From assembly GCF_900108565.1 (NCBI RefSeq), contig NZ_LT629971.1, forward strand, positions 5,394,001 through 5,458,000: a stretch of 64,000 nt of DNA. Direction: 5' to 3'. This document shows positions 1 to 7,811 of this stretch, piece by piece. Position 1 is the first letter of the stretch. Every line of letters starts with the position of its first letter. The translations under genes were made by a program, and so were the position numbers. This DNA comes from Mycolicibacterium rutilum. GTDB lineage: Bacteria > Actinomycetota > Actinomycetes > Mycobacteriales > Mycobacteriaceae. The notes under the pieces are model-generated. The model saw only the letters and a program-made list of their open reading frames with translations, searched no databases and was not told where the DNA came from.

Positions 1-610
1 GATCGGTTGTTTCGATGCGGTCCGGTTCCGGGCCGGCGACTGCATCTACCGCCAGGGCGAGCGTGACACCCGGCTCTACGTAGTACTGGCCGGCAAGGTC
101 AAGATCGGCTGGAGCTCAGCCGACAACCCCGCGAAGCTGCTGGCGGTCATCGGGCCGCCGGACATCTTCGGCGCGGAGTCGATGTTCGACCCCGGACCAC
201 ACGCCGATTCGGCGACGGCGCTGACGAACGTCTGCGCGGCGGTGATCGACCGCGAGAAGTTGCAGGCGTGCATCGCCGGGAGCCCGCACGTCACCGAGCG
301 GTTGATGCGGGTGCTGGCGCGCGGCCTGCAGCGCACCGAAGACCTCATCACAGATCTGAACTTCACCGATGTGCCCGGCAGGATAGCCAAGCAACTGCTG
401 TCGCTGTCGCAGCGGTTCGGCGTCCGCCGGGACAACCAACTGCACCTCGACCACGACCTCACCCAGGCCGAGATCGCCCAATTGGTCTGCGCGTCAAGGG
501 AATCGGTCAACAAGACGCTCTCCGAGTTCGCCCAGCGCGGCTGGATCACGGTCAGCGGTAAACGCATCGTCATCCACCAGACCGAGCCGCTGGCCCGCCG
601 GGCGCGCTGA
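1..610 (+). CDS. Crp/Fnr-family transcriptional regulator (5' end outside window)
   Basis: The reading frame is open from the first bases of the window, so the start codon and the first part of the cyclic-nucleotide-binding (cNMP) beta-roll are missing. What remains shows roll motifs (FRAGDCIYRQGERDTRLYVV, then KVKIGW, then GPPDIFGAESMF), the long dimerisation helix (about QACIAGSPHVTERLMRVLARGLQRTEDLI) and a C-terminal winged helix with the recognition helix in LTQAEIAQLVCASRESVNK. Proteins of this family bind DNA as dimers and switch on a small ligand such as cAMP. The ligand cannot be told here because part of the pocket lies outside. It ends before a small ORF with its own promoter. Confidence 0.9.
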   Translation, partial: IGCFDAVRFRAGDCIYRQGERDTRLYVVLAGKVKIGWSSADNPAKLLAVIGPPDIFGAESMFDPGPHADSATALTNVCAAVIDREKLQACIAGSPHVTERLMRVLARGLQRTEDLITDLNFTDVPGRIAKQLLSLSQRFGVRRDNQLHLDHDLTQAEIAQLVCASRESVNKTLSEFAQRGWITVSGKRIVIHQTEPLARRAR

Positions 611-628
611 GCCCGGCACATTTGATGG

Positions 629-653
629 GGTTGCCAACCGGCACGCGGGGGTA
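629..653 (+). promoter_or_regulatory. Candidate SigF-type promoter ahead of a small ORF
   Basis: GGTTG, 15 bases, then GGGTA. This resembles the mycobacterial SigF consensus GGTTT-N15-17-GGGTA with one mismatch in the -35. The downstream ATG begins 11 bases after the -10, so a transcript would be nearly leaderless. Called by eye. Confidence 0.4.
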
Positions 654-664
654 CCTGTTAGGTC

Positions 665-838
665 ATGGACGCTGACACACTCATCGCGATGGCAGGGCTG
701 ACGGCGCTGGCCGCGGCCGCGCTGACCGGAGCGGTCTGGGACAGCGCGTTGGTGAGCAGCCCCGTGCGGGTGCGGCCACGTTCGCGCGGCAGGCACGCGC
801 TCGACGCACCGACACGGGCACGCGAACTCGCCGGCTGA
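665..838 (+). CDS. Small hypothetical protein with N-terminal hydrophobic helix (57 aa)
   Basis: An ATG opens a 57-codon frame. Residues 5-26 (LIAMAGLTALAAAALTGAVW) form a hydrophobic stretch able to cross or dip into the membrane, followed by an Arg-rich tail (VRVRPRSRGRHALDAPTRAREL). I do not recognise the family. Support comes from a SigF-like promoter just upstream and from its place between a regulator and a sigma-factor gene. There is no clear ribosome binding site, which would fit leaderless translation. It could be a chance ORF in GC-rich DNA. Confidence 0.35.
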   Translation: MDADTLIAMAGLTALAAAALTGAVWDSALVSSPVRVRPRSRGRHALDAPTRARELAG

Positions 839-853
839 CCACCCCGCGGCGAT

Positions 854-880
854 GTTTCGACATGCCGCGCCAGGGGGTAA
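854..880 (+). promoter_or_regulatory. Candidate SigF-type promoter of the sigma-factor gene
   Basis: GTTT (854-857), 17 bases, then GGGTAA (875-880). The GTTT is preceded by T rather than G, otherwise it matches the GGTTT-N15-17-GGGTA pattern known for mycobacterial SigF. It lies about 70 bases ahead of the SigF-family gene, which suggests autoregulation. Confidence 0.5.
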
Positions 881-950
881 ACCCCAGCAGCCACAGGTTC
901 AGACCCGAGCCGTGCGAGCGATACGGCAGGGTCGAGAGTGAGGAGCCTGT

Positions 951-1781
951 GTGGTGTCAGAGACGACTTCCGAATACGCAGACGTGACGGACATGTTCCG
1001 TCAACTCAAGACGCTCGACGCCGGGTCCGTCGCGTATCGGCGCCAGCGGGAGGCGATCGTGGCCCGCACACTGCCGCTGGCCGATCACATCGCCCGCCGC
1101 TACCGCAACCGCGGCGAACCGATCGAGGACCTGATCCAGGCCGCCCGCGTCGGACTGGTCAACGCGGTCAATCGTTTCGACCCCGACAACGGCGCCAATT
1201 TCCTGTCGTTCGCCGTGCCCACGATGATGGGCGAGGTGCGCAGGCACTTCCGCGACTACGGATGGGCCGTCAAGGTGCCGCGCCGGCTCAAGGACCTACA
1301 GGGCCAGTTGGTCAAGGCGCGCGCGGAATTGTCCCAGCAGATCGGGCGGGCGCCGACCGCCTCCGAGGTCGCCGCCCACCTCGGCATCGACCGCGAGTCG
1401 GTGATGGAGGCGACGATCGCGAGCAGCAACTACTCCACGCTGTCCACCGACGTGCAGACCTCCTCCGACCACGAGCACCGCTCGGTTGGCGACACCTTCG
1501 GCGACGTCGACCCCAACATCGACAAGGTCGTCGACCTCGAAACCGTGCGGCCGCTGATCGCCGCCTTGCCCGAACGCGAGCAGACCGTGCTCACACTGCG
1601 GTTCTTCGAGAGCATGACCCAGACGCAGATCGCCGAACGAATGGGCTACTCGCAGATGCACGTCTCGCGCCTGCTCGCCCAGGCGTTGCGACGGCTCCGC
1701 GAGCAGGTGGCCGAACCGCCGGCCGATGAACCGCCGCGCGGCAGGCGCCGCCCGCCGCCGGTCAGGCGCGGCGCGGCATGA
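951..1781 (+). CDS. SigF/SigB-family RNA polymerase sigma factor (orphan paralogue)
   Basis: A 276-residue sigma-70 protein of the SigB/SigF/SigG class. Region 2 (about residues 35-110) contains EPIEDLIQAARVGLVNAVNRFD and SFAVPTMMGEVRRHFRD, and region 3 follows. Region 4 (about 205-265) has the helix-turn-helix SMTQTQIAERMGYSQMHVSRLL. From memory it resembles M. tuberculosis SigF closely, especially EYADVxxMF and PLADHIARR. The usual rsbW/usfX anti-sigma gene is not beside it, so this is an orphan paralogue, probably directing a stress or stationary-phase regulon. Start is GTG; a second GTG three bases on is equally possible. The Arg/Pro tail after residue 255 is extra. Its 3' end overlaps the convergent DUF35 gene by 20 bases. 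Confidence 0.88.
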   Translation: MVSETTSEYADVTDMFRQLKTLDAGSVAYRRQREAIVARTLPLADHIARRYRNRGEPIEDLIQAARVGLVNAVNRFDPDNGANFLSFAVPTMMGEVRRHFRDYGWAVKVPRRLKDLQGQLVKARAELSQQIGRAPTASEVAAHLGIDRESVMEATIASSNYSTLSTDVQTSSDHEHRSVGDTFGDVDPNIDKVVDLETVRPLIAALPEREQTVLTLRFFESMTQTQIAERMGYSQMHVSRLLAQALRRLREQVAEPPADEPPRGRRRPPPVRRGAA

Positions 1782-2184
1782 ACACCGGCACGAACGCGTC
1801 CTGACCCTGGCGTTCGAAGCGCACCTGCACCGGCAGCCCGATGTGGACCGAATCCGGTTCGCAGTCCACGATATTGGCCGCCAACCGCAGCCCGACCTGT
1901 TCTTCGAGCTCGACGATCGCCACCACGTACGGCACCGGCACGGCCGGATTGAACGGCTGATGGTTGACGGTGTAGGTGAACACGGTGCCGCGCCCGGACA
2001 CCGCGCGCGGGGCCAGTTCCCCGCCGCAGTCCGGGCAGTCGGCGGCCGGCGGTGACACCCACCGCTCGCAGCTCACACACCGGCTGATCAGCAGCCTGCC
2101 GTCGCCGCCGCCCGTCCAGAACGGCCGGTTGTGCTCATCGAGAGGCGGCAGCATCCTCGCTGCGGGTGCGACGTCATCGGACAC
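1762..2184 (-). CDS. DUF35 OB-fold protein with zinc ribbon
   Basis: About 140 residues. The N-terminal part has a rubredoxin-like zinc ribbon with two CxxC knuckles (CVSC...CPDC), followed by an OB fold (GRGTVFTYTVNHQPF...PYVVAIVELEEQVGLRLAANI). In actinobacteria DUF35 proteins pair with thiolase-fold lipid-transfer proteins or with MaoC-like hydratases and bring acyl-CoA substrates to them; the best-known pair is Ltp2 with the DUF35 domain of ChsH2 in cholesterol side-chain removal. Its partner here is almost certainly the divergent thiolase-like gene. Start taken at GTG 2184; the frame is open further upstream but that would run into the partner gene. Confidence 0.8.
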   Translation of the reverse strand: MSDDVAPAARMLPPLDEHNRPFWTGGGDGRLLISRCVSCERWVSPPAADCPDCGGELAPRAVSGRGTVFTYTVNHQPFNPAVPVPYVVAIVELEEQVGLRLAANIVDCEPDSVHIGLPVQVRFERQGQDAFVPVFMPRRA

Positions 2185-2248
2185 ACCAGGCAAAGTACAG
2201 TCGACCGCACTGTCTTCACAAAAACGCGCGAACGGGAGCAGGACACCG

Positions 2249-3448
2249 ATGGGCACGAGCACCTTCGAGAAGGACGCGATCATCAGTGGCCTCGGCATTT
2301 CGCGCATCGGACGGCGCACCGGCATCCCCGGCATGGAACTGACCATGGAAGCGGTGCACGCCGCGGTTGCCGATGCCGGGCTGCGCGCCGAGGACATCGA
2401 CGGCGTCGTCACATTCGGCGACGTCCCATCGACCGAAGTGATTGCCGCACTGGGCAATCACGCCACCGACCAGGGCTTCGGCTATCCCACCGGCGGCATC
2501 CTCACCCCGGTCATGTCCGCGATGGTGGCGGTGTCGGAGCGTCGCGCGCGACACGTGCTGGTCTACCGGACCGTGCAGATGCTCGGCGGCACGATGAACC
2601 AGGCCCCCAGCGGCGCCGACGACAACCCGCTGGCCAATCCGCCCGTCGAACCGCGTACCCCGGGCACGCCGCGCAAGTTGCGGCCGTTCGAGGACGTCGG
2701 CGAACTACTGGCCGCGCACGCCTACTCGGCGGCCAACTGGCTCGCGATGCACTGCCGTCGGCACATGGAGTTGTACGGCACGACGAAGGAACAGCTGGGC
2801 TGGCTGGCGATCAACAGCAGACGCAATGCCGCGCTCAATCCGCTTGCCGCATACCGTGATCCGATGAGCATGGCCGACTATCTGGCGGCTCGGCCGGTGT
2901 CCACGCCGTTCGGGCTGTTCGACTGCGACGTCCCGATCGACGGGTCGATCGCGCTCGTCGTCTCCCACGCCGACCACGCCGCCGACTGCCCGCAGCCCGC
3001 AATCCGGGTGGAAGCCGCCGGCGGATCGTATGGTTCGGGCGGATGGTTCCACCGCGACGACTTCCCGAAGATGGCCTCCACCGACGCCGCGGCGCAGATG
3101 TGGTCACGCACCGACCTGCGTCCGTCCGATGTCGACGTGGCCGAACTCTACGACGGTTTCACCTTTCTGACGTTCGCCTGGCTCGAGGCGCTCGGGTTCT
3201 GCGCCGACGGCGAGGCGGGCCCGTTCGTCGAGGGAGCGACGCGGATCGCCCTCGACGGTGAGCTGCCGCTGAACACCTACGGCGGGCAGTTGTCGGCAGG
3301 CCGGATGCACGGATACTGGCTGCTGCACGAGGCCTGCGCGCAGCTGCGCGGGCAGGCCGGTGACCGCCAGCTGGCGCGGCAGCCCGAGGTCGCGGTGGCC
3401 GCGGCCGGCGGCGGCCCGATCGCGGGCTGCCTACTGCTGACGCGCTGA
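2249..3448 (+). CDS. Thiolase-fold lipid-transfer protein (Ltp2-like), probably not a true thiolase
   Basis: A 399-residue thiolase-superfamily protein that starts MGTSTFEKDAIISGLG after a gggagcagg ribosome binding site. The family frame is clear (EDIDGVVTFGD, DVAELYDGFTFLTFAWLEALGFC, ELPLNTYGGQLSAGRMHG). The N-terminal region where thiolases carry the nucleophilic Cys reads GYPTGGILTPVMSAMVAV with no Cys, and the C-terminal HPxGATG block is replaced by GGQLSAGRMHGYW. That pattern fits the retro-aldolase Ltp2 class better than a thiolytic enzyme. Divergent DUF35 gene supports this. Likely acts in fatty-acid or sterol side-chain breakdown; substrate unknown. Its last 18 bases overlap the convergent gene. 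Confidence 0.8.
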   Translation: MGTSTFEKDAIISGLGISRIGRRTGIPGMELTMEAVHAAVADAGLRAEDIDGVVTFGDVPSTEVIAALGNHATDQGFGYPTGGILTPVMSAMVAVSERRARHVLVYRTVQMLGGTMNQAPSGADDNPLANPPVEPRTPGTPRKLRPFEDVGELLAAHAYSAANWLAMHCRRHMELYGTTKEQLGWLAINSRRNAALNPLAAYRDPMSMADYLAARPVSTPFGLFDCDVPIDGSIALVVSHADHAADCPQPAIRVEAAGGSYGSGGWFHRDDFPKMASTDAAAQMWSRTDLRPSDVDVAELYDGFTFLTFAWLEALGFCADGEAGPFVEGATRIALDGELPLNTYGGQLSAGRMHGYWLLHEACAQLRGQAGDRQLARQPEVAVAAAGGGPIAGCLLLTR

Positions 3449-3823
3449 CTGCGGGTTCGGTCTGCGCAGCGCGCCCCACGCGCCCACGCCGATCCCGATG
3501 ACCGCGCCGCCGAGACCGATGACGCGCTGCGAGCGCTTCATCTCGTGGTGCACGCCGATCCCGCCCAGCAGGTCGGCGGCGTCGGCGCCGCCGGAAGCCA
3601 GGAACCATCCGCGGGTGTCGCGGCCGCGCAGCGCCGCCGACAGCAGCAGCCCGCCGATCAGCGCATCGCGATACCCCATGGACCGCAGCAGCAATCGCGT
3701 TGTCGCAGCGGGCTCGTCGGGGTCACCCCAGAGCCGGTTGGCGCGCAGCGGGTCGATCAGGAACGAGACGCCCGAGGCGAAGCGGATACTGCCCGCGACG
3801 AGCGCGGCGCGGTCGAGTGCCAT
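3431..3823 (-). CDS. Small membrane protein, DUF4267-like
   Basis: 130 residues beginning MALDRAALVAGSIRFASGVSFLIDP. It has several hydrophobic stretches (about residues 5-22, 50-65 and 95-115) and the charged signature GYRDALIGGLLLSAALRGRDTRGWFLASGGADAADLLGG, typical of small four-helix membrane proteins annotated DUF4267. Function unknown. It converges on the thiolase-like gene with an 18-base overlap and is divergent from a small soluble ORF. Confidence 0.7.
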   Translation of the reverse strand: MALDRAALVAGSIRFASGVSFLIDPLRANRLWGDPDEPAATTRLLLRSMGYRDALIGGLLLSAALRGRDTRGWFLASGGADAADLLGGIGVHHEMKRSQRVIGLGGAVIGIGVGAWGALRRPNPQSARQQ

Positions 3824-3853
3824 GGCCGCAGCCTAAGCGATAGGTTGCCCCGC

Positions 3854-4054
3854 ATGGACGACGATCCTCTGTACTCTACGGGCTCCGCGGCGATGATCCT
3901 GGCGATGGCCGCGCTCAAACACGCCGGCGGCACACCGGCCGGTGAGGCGTTCACCGCGGCGCACGAGGAGTGGCGCAACCACGTCCGCGTCCGGCACAAG
4001 GATTCGTGGTTGTTCAGCGAGATGCACGAGGCCGTCGCCCGGTTGACGCGCTGA
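3854..4054 (+). CDS. Small hypothetical soluble protein (66 aa)
   Basis: Starts MDDDPLYSTGSAAMILAMAALKHAGG and ends EMHEAVARLTR. It is mostly helical and charged, with no signal peptide or recognised motif. The ATG is only 30 bases from the start of the divergent membrane protein, leaving room for a short shared promoter. The balanced composition (His, Trp and acidic residues, not Arg/Pro/Gly filler) suggests a real gene. Confidence 0.55.
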   Translation: MDDDPLYSTGSAAMILAMAALKHAGGTPAGEAFTAAHEEWRNHVRVRHKDSWLFSEMHEAVARLTR

Positions 4055-4060
4055 CGGGGA

Positions 4061-4483
4061 CTAGCCGACCGCGAACAACTCGAGCTGGATGTTGTCCGGA
4101 TCGCGGAAGACGACCGTCGCGAACGGGAACGGCTCCTCCCCCGCGCGTACACCGGAATGCGGGATGCCGAGTTCGTCGAGCCGCCGCGTCCACTGGTCGA
4201 GTTCGTCGCGCGACGCGACGTTGAGCGCCACATGGTCGAGACCCGTTCGTGCCTCGTCGAACCGCTGGCCGTCGTTGCCGGTGTTGGTGTGCAGTCCGAT
4301 CACCACCCCGGAGCGCGGTTCGATGAGCAGTTCGCCGTAGCCGGTGTCCTCGCAGTCGTAGTGCGGGAATTTCATCGGCACCCGCTGTGCACCGAGCAGC
4401 CGCTCGTACCACGCCAGACTCGCTTCGAGATCGGTCACGGTGATCGAGAAGTGGTGAATTCCGGTGATGGCCGGTTCGGTCAT
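4061..4483 (-). CDS. VOC-family (glyoxalase/bleomycin-resistance fold) protein
   Basis: 140 residues with two beta-alpha-beta-beta-beta modules. The first begins GIHHFSITVTDLEASLAWYERLLG and the second GLDHVALNVASRDELDQWTRRLDELGIPHSG, ending FRDPDNIQLELFAVG. Likely metal ligands are His at the start of the modules and the terminal Glu. These proteins are isomerases, dioxygenases or resistance proteins, and the sequence does not tell which. Start ATG 4483 follows aggaggcgcg on the coding strand. Confidence 0.85.
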   Translation of the reverse strand: MTEPAITGIHHFSITVTDLEASLAWYERLLGAQRVPMKFPHYDCEDTGYGELLIEPRSGVVIGLHTNTGNDGQRFDEARTGLDHVALNVASRDELDQWTRRLDELGIPHSGVRAGEEPFPFATVVFRDPDNIQLELFAVG

Positions 4484-4499
4484 CGCGCCTCCTGTTGCG

Positions 4500-6233
4500 C
4501 TAGACCTCGGCGACGAGCCCGAGGTCCCGGTAGATCTTCGGACGTTCGGCGTGCGCGTCGGGCAGGAACGGGAAGATCGTCCAGTCGTGGACCTGGCCGT
4601 TGCGCAGTTCGAAGGTGAAGTCGGCGCCCGGTGTGGCGCTCGCCTTCTGCTGCAACACAAGCACATCCGGTGTCCGCAGGTCCAGTGAGCCGGCGTAGAC
4701 CGTGGTCGGCGGCAGACCCGCCAGCGACCCGTAGATCGGGCTGGAGAGCGGGTGCTGGGTGCCGTCCGGGTCCCCCGGTGTCTCCAGGCCGCGCGACCAC
4801 CACAGCCCGTTGCGCTTCGAACTGGCCGCGCTGAGCAACGGATCGTCGACGTCGGCGATGGCCGGGTTGGTCATGCTCGAGTCCAGCGCGGGCGAGAGCA
4901 GCACGAGGCGTCCGGGCAGCGTGGCGGCCAGGCAGGCCTGATCACCGTCGCAGCGGCGCACGAGTTCCTGCGCGGCGGCCAGCGCGATCGAACCGCCCGC
5001 CGAATCGCCCAGCACGCTGACGTTGTCGCGGCCGTGAGTGTCCACCTGGGCGGCGATGAAGTCGGCCACGGTCGGCACGACCGTCTTGGCGGTGCCGCCG
5101 GTGCCCTGCGCGTTGGCGAGCGGGTACAGCGGCACCACCACCGTCGCACCGGTGTCGCGGGCTAGATCGGCGTAGGTCCACCAGTGGAACAGGCTGGCGG
5201 TGGAGATGAACGCGCCGCCGTGCATGGCGACCACCACCTTCTCGGTGGGTTCCGGCGGCGCCAGCGTCCACACCTTCCAGCCCTGGTACTCCGAGCTGCT
5301 CACCTTCAGCCCGAACGTCACGAAGAACGGCGGCACACCGTCGGTGAAGAACGGGATCCGCGCGCTGGTGCCGTTCAGTTCGATGCCGAACAGGTTGAGC
5401 ACCGGCTTGATGAGCCGCAGTCCCGCGACGAAGATCTGCGTCACCAGCGACGGCCGGCCGGTGAACACCGGTTCCGCGTCGGTCACCTCGGCGGCGGCCA
5501 TCGGCGTGCTGACCGATTCGACGACCGGCGCGTTCGACAACAGGGCGCTGTCGACTTCGCGGCGGGCAAATGCCATGAGCGTCAACGGGATCGGTGGCGG
5601 CGGAGCGGGTTGGGCGGGCCCGTCGGCCAGGGGCGCCAGCACCGTCGTCAGCACCGCTGAGAGCAGCGTGGCCGTCGTGCTCACCGGGGCCGGGTCGGGC
5701 TCGCGGTCCGGCGCGACGGTGACGACGGTCTCGGCCGGCGGCGCCTCAACCGGTTGCGGCGCAACGGGTTCGGTGACTTCGACGAGATCGGGCTCGGGCG
5801 GCGTCGCCGGCTCGACCGGGTCGGCCACCTGAGCGGTGGGTGCCGCCGGCTCGGGTTCGGTGACGACGCGGTCCTTGTCGCGCTTGACGGTCCCGGCGCT
5901 CTCCGGCGCCGGTTCTGGTTCTGGTTCTGGTTCTTGCGGGTCGTCGTCGCGGTGGTGCGCGCCGCCGGTCGAGACGACGACGCCGACGGGGGCGGACCGG
6001 ACGTCGTCGCTCTCCGGCTCGGCCGGCTCCGACGGTTCGGCAGGCTCAGCGGACGGTGACTGCTCGGACTCCTGCTCGGCGGGCGCGCTGGCGGGCGTGT
6101 CGGGTCCGCTGTCCTCGGTTTGCGCCCAGGCGACGCCGCCGCCACTGAACGCGGCGGCTCCGACACCCAACGCGACGGCCAGACCGCCGATCCGACCGAT
6201 GTACGTGACAGCTCTGTCCATGCCGACGGTCAT
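4500..6233 (-). CDS. Exported alpha/beta hydrolase (hormone-sensitive-lipase type) with long Pro/Glu linker
   Basis: 577 residues. Residues 1-36 form a signal peptide (MDRAVTYIGRIGGLAVALGVGAAAFSGGGVAWAQ). Residues about 37-230 are a low-complexity Pro/Glu/Ala linker with EPEP-type runs that could span the cell wall. The catalytic domain from about 250 has the oxyanion motif HGG (about 338), nucleophile GDSAGG (Ser about 410), Asp in LRTPD (about 517) and His in VHDW (about 549), the triad of HSL-family esterases. Start ATG 6233 or 6221. The same frame is open upstream to 7220, but that part is antisense to the next gene and is not coding. Confidence 0.85.
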   Translation of the reverse strand: MTVGMDRAVTYIGRIGGLAVALGVGAAAFSGGGVAWAQTEDSGPDTPASAPAEQESEQSPSAEPAEPSEPAEPESDDVRSAPVGVVVSTGGAHHRDDDPQEPEPEPEPAPESAGTVKRDKDRVVTEPEPAAPTAQVADPVEPATPPEPDLVEVTEPVAPQPVEAPPAETVVTVAPDREPDPAPVSTTATLLSAVLTTVLAPLADGPAQPAPPPPIPLTLMAFARREVDSALLSNAPVVESVSTPMAAAEVTDAEPVFTGRPSLVTQIFVAGLRLIKPVLNLFGIELNGTSARIPFFTDGVPPFFVTFGLKVSSSEYQGWKVWTLAPPEPTEKVVVAMHGGAFISTASLFHWWTYADLARDTGATVVVPLYPLANAQGTGGTAKTVVPTVADFIAAQVDTHGRDNVSVLGDSAGGSIALAAAQELVRRCDGDQACLAATLPGRLVLLSPALDSSMTNPAIADVDDPLLSAASSKRNGLWWSRGLETPGDPDGTQHPLSSPIYGSLAGLPPTTVYAGSLDLRTPDVLVLQQKASATPGADFTFELRNGQVHDWTIFPFLPDAHAERPKIYRDLGLVAEV

Positions 6234-6277
6234 ATCAGATTGTTTGCCAGAAACCCGTCGGATTGCGCGGATTGCGG

Positions 6278-7141
6278 TCAGCGGCCGTGGCCGGCGAAGA
6301 ACTGTCCGGTGGCCTGCGAGGCGTCGAACGGGCTCAGGAAGCCACCCGGCCACACGTGGCCGCCACCGTCGATCTGGACGAACACCACCTCGGTTCCGCC
6401 GGCGCAGCCGGCCGCCGCGATCCGGCGCACCGGGCCGTTGACCTCTTCGACGGGCGGCGGGCACCCGTTGACCTCGCGCCACCGCTGCGCCATCGCCGCC
6501 GGCGCGACGATGTCGCTGGGGCCGCCGCGCCCGAACATCCGGCCGCCGCCGATCGGCACGACCGGGTCGGCGGTGCCGTTCACCTGCAGGACCGAGACCG
6601 CCTGCGCCGGTGCGCACGGCAGCCCCGCGGTGAACGACGCGGCGACCGGGGCGATGGCGGCGAAGACGTCGGCACGCTGACAGCCGAGCCGCGACGCCAT
6701 GAACCCGCCCGCCGACGTGCCGGTGGCGAAGATCCGGCCGGGATTGATGTCGTAGTCCTGCCGCAGGCGATCCACGAGCGCGACGATGAAGCCGACGTCG
6801 TCGACACCCTGACGGTCCGGCACCGACGCGCCCCGCCCGTCGGCCCAACTCATGTCCACGCCGTCGGGGTAGGCGACGACGAACCGGTGCTGATCGGCGA
6901 TCGCGTCGTAATTCGTCGCCTCGGCCTGGGCGAACCCTGTCATGCCCGCGCCGTGCAGGTTGACGACGAGACCGGCCGGTTCCTCCGGTCCCGGCGGGGT
7001 GTGCACCTGATAGGTGCGGTTGAGGCCGCCGACGGTCAACGCGCCCGCCGCGTCCCCTCCGGGGAAGGCCGCCACCGGAGGACTGGGAAAGCCGAGGAGT
7101 AGACCGGCCAGCACGGCCGCCCCCCGAAGGATCGCGCTCAC
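6278..7141 (-). CDS. Secreted PHB-depolymerase-family esterase (LpqC-like)
   Basis: 287 residues with a cleavable signal peptide (LRGAAVLAGLLLGFPSPPVAA). The alpha/beta hydrolase core has HGAG oxyanion residues (63-66), nucleophile GTSAGG (Ser143) and a likely catalytic His in GGGHVWPGG near residue 265. The family includes polyhydroxybutyrate depolymerases and feruloyl/acetylxylan esterases; in mycobacteria the natural substrate is not established. It lies 44 bases upstream of the exported hydrolase on the same strand, so the two may be co-transcribed. No lipobox Cys is seen, so it is secreted rather than lipid-anchored. Confidence 0.82.
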   Translation of the reverse strand: MSAILRGAAVLAGLLLGFPSPPVAAFPGGDAAGALTVGGLNRTYQVHTPPGPEEPAGLVVNLHGAGMTGFAQAEATNYDAIADQHRFVVAYPDGVDMSWADGRGASVPDRQGVDDVGFIVALVDRLRQDYDINPGRIFATGTSAGGFMASRLGCQRADVFAAIAPVAASFTAGLPCAPAQAVSVLQVNGTADPVVPIGGGRMFGRGGPSDIVAPAAMAQRWREVNGCPPPVEEVNGPVRRIAAAGCAGGTEVVFVQIDGGGHVWPGGFLSPFDASQATGQFFAGHGR

Positions 7142-7279
7142 ATCGCGACTCTAGAAGCCCGCGCCGCGGATTTCGCCACATCGCCGACATGCGTTTGGCC
7201 GTCCCGGCGCCGGGTATCACGAGCGGACTCCGGACCTGATTTCCCGTTCGACGATTGGACCGCTTTGATCACCTCGCAG

Positions 7280-7810
7280 ATGACGTCCAACCCGGCCGTG
7301 GCTCGCCTGCACCAGTGGCCCGTGCCGGTGAGCATGACGCTCACCGGGACCCTGCGCTTCGTCGCGGACCGCGCCGCCGAGGAGGTGGGGGTGTCGGCGG
7401 GCGCCTGCGTCAACCTGCTGACGACGCGCGGTCGGCGCATCACCTCGGTGGCCACCGACCCCGTCGCCGAGCGGCTCAGCGCGCTGCACGACCGGTTCGA
7501 CGACAACCCCGGCGCCGCAGCGTGGGCGCGCGGCGCGGCGGTCGCGGTCACCGGTTCCAACCACCAGCAGCCGTGGTCCGCGTGGCGCAGGCAGGCGATC
7601 GAACTGGGCGCGCCCAGTGTGCTGTTCGCCGCGCTGTGCACACCGCAACGGGTGCTCGGCACCTTGATGGTGTACTCGCCCCGACCCGACGCCTACCGTC
7701 GCTCGGACGAGGAGATGCTCGACGGTTACGCGCGCGACGCGGCGATCCTCATCGACGAAACCCAAAGCGCCCGTACGCAGTTCATCCGCACCGCCAAGAC
7801 CAAGCGCTGA
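7280..7810 (+). CDS. GAF-domain protein
   Basis: 176 residues from ATG 7280 (a TTG five codons earlier is an alternative). The fold is a single GAF domain: VSMTLTGTLRFVADRAAEEVGVSAGACVNLL, then RRITSVATDPVAERLSALHDRF, then ...GAPSVLFAALCTPQRVLGTLMVYSPRPDAYRRSDEEMLDGYARDAAILIDE. No output domain (ANTAR, kinase, PP2C) follows, so it is a stand-alone sensor or an ANTAR regulator that lost its tail. Ligand unknown. Confidence 0.75.
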   Translation: MTSNPAVARLHQWPVPVSMTLTGTLRFVADRAAEEVGVSAGACVNLLTTRGRRITSVATDPVAERLSALHDRFDDNPGAAAWARGAAVAVTGSNHQQPWSAWRRQAIELGAPSVLFAALCTPQRVLGTLMVYSPRPDAYRRSDEEMLDGYARDAAILIDETQSARTQFIRTAKTKR

Positions 7811-7811
7811 A

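Noticed and set aside
6234..7220. Long minus-strand frame continuing upstream of the exported hydrolase (906 codons in total)
   Set aside because: It is Arg/Gly-rich, overlaps the PHB-depolymerase-like gene on the same strand in another frame, and the signal peptide at 6233 marks the real start.
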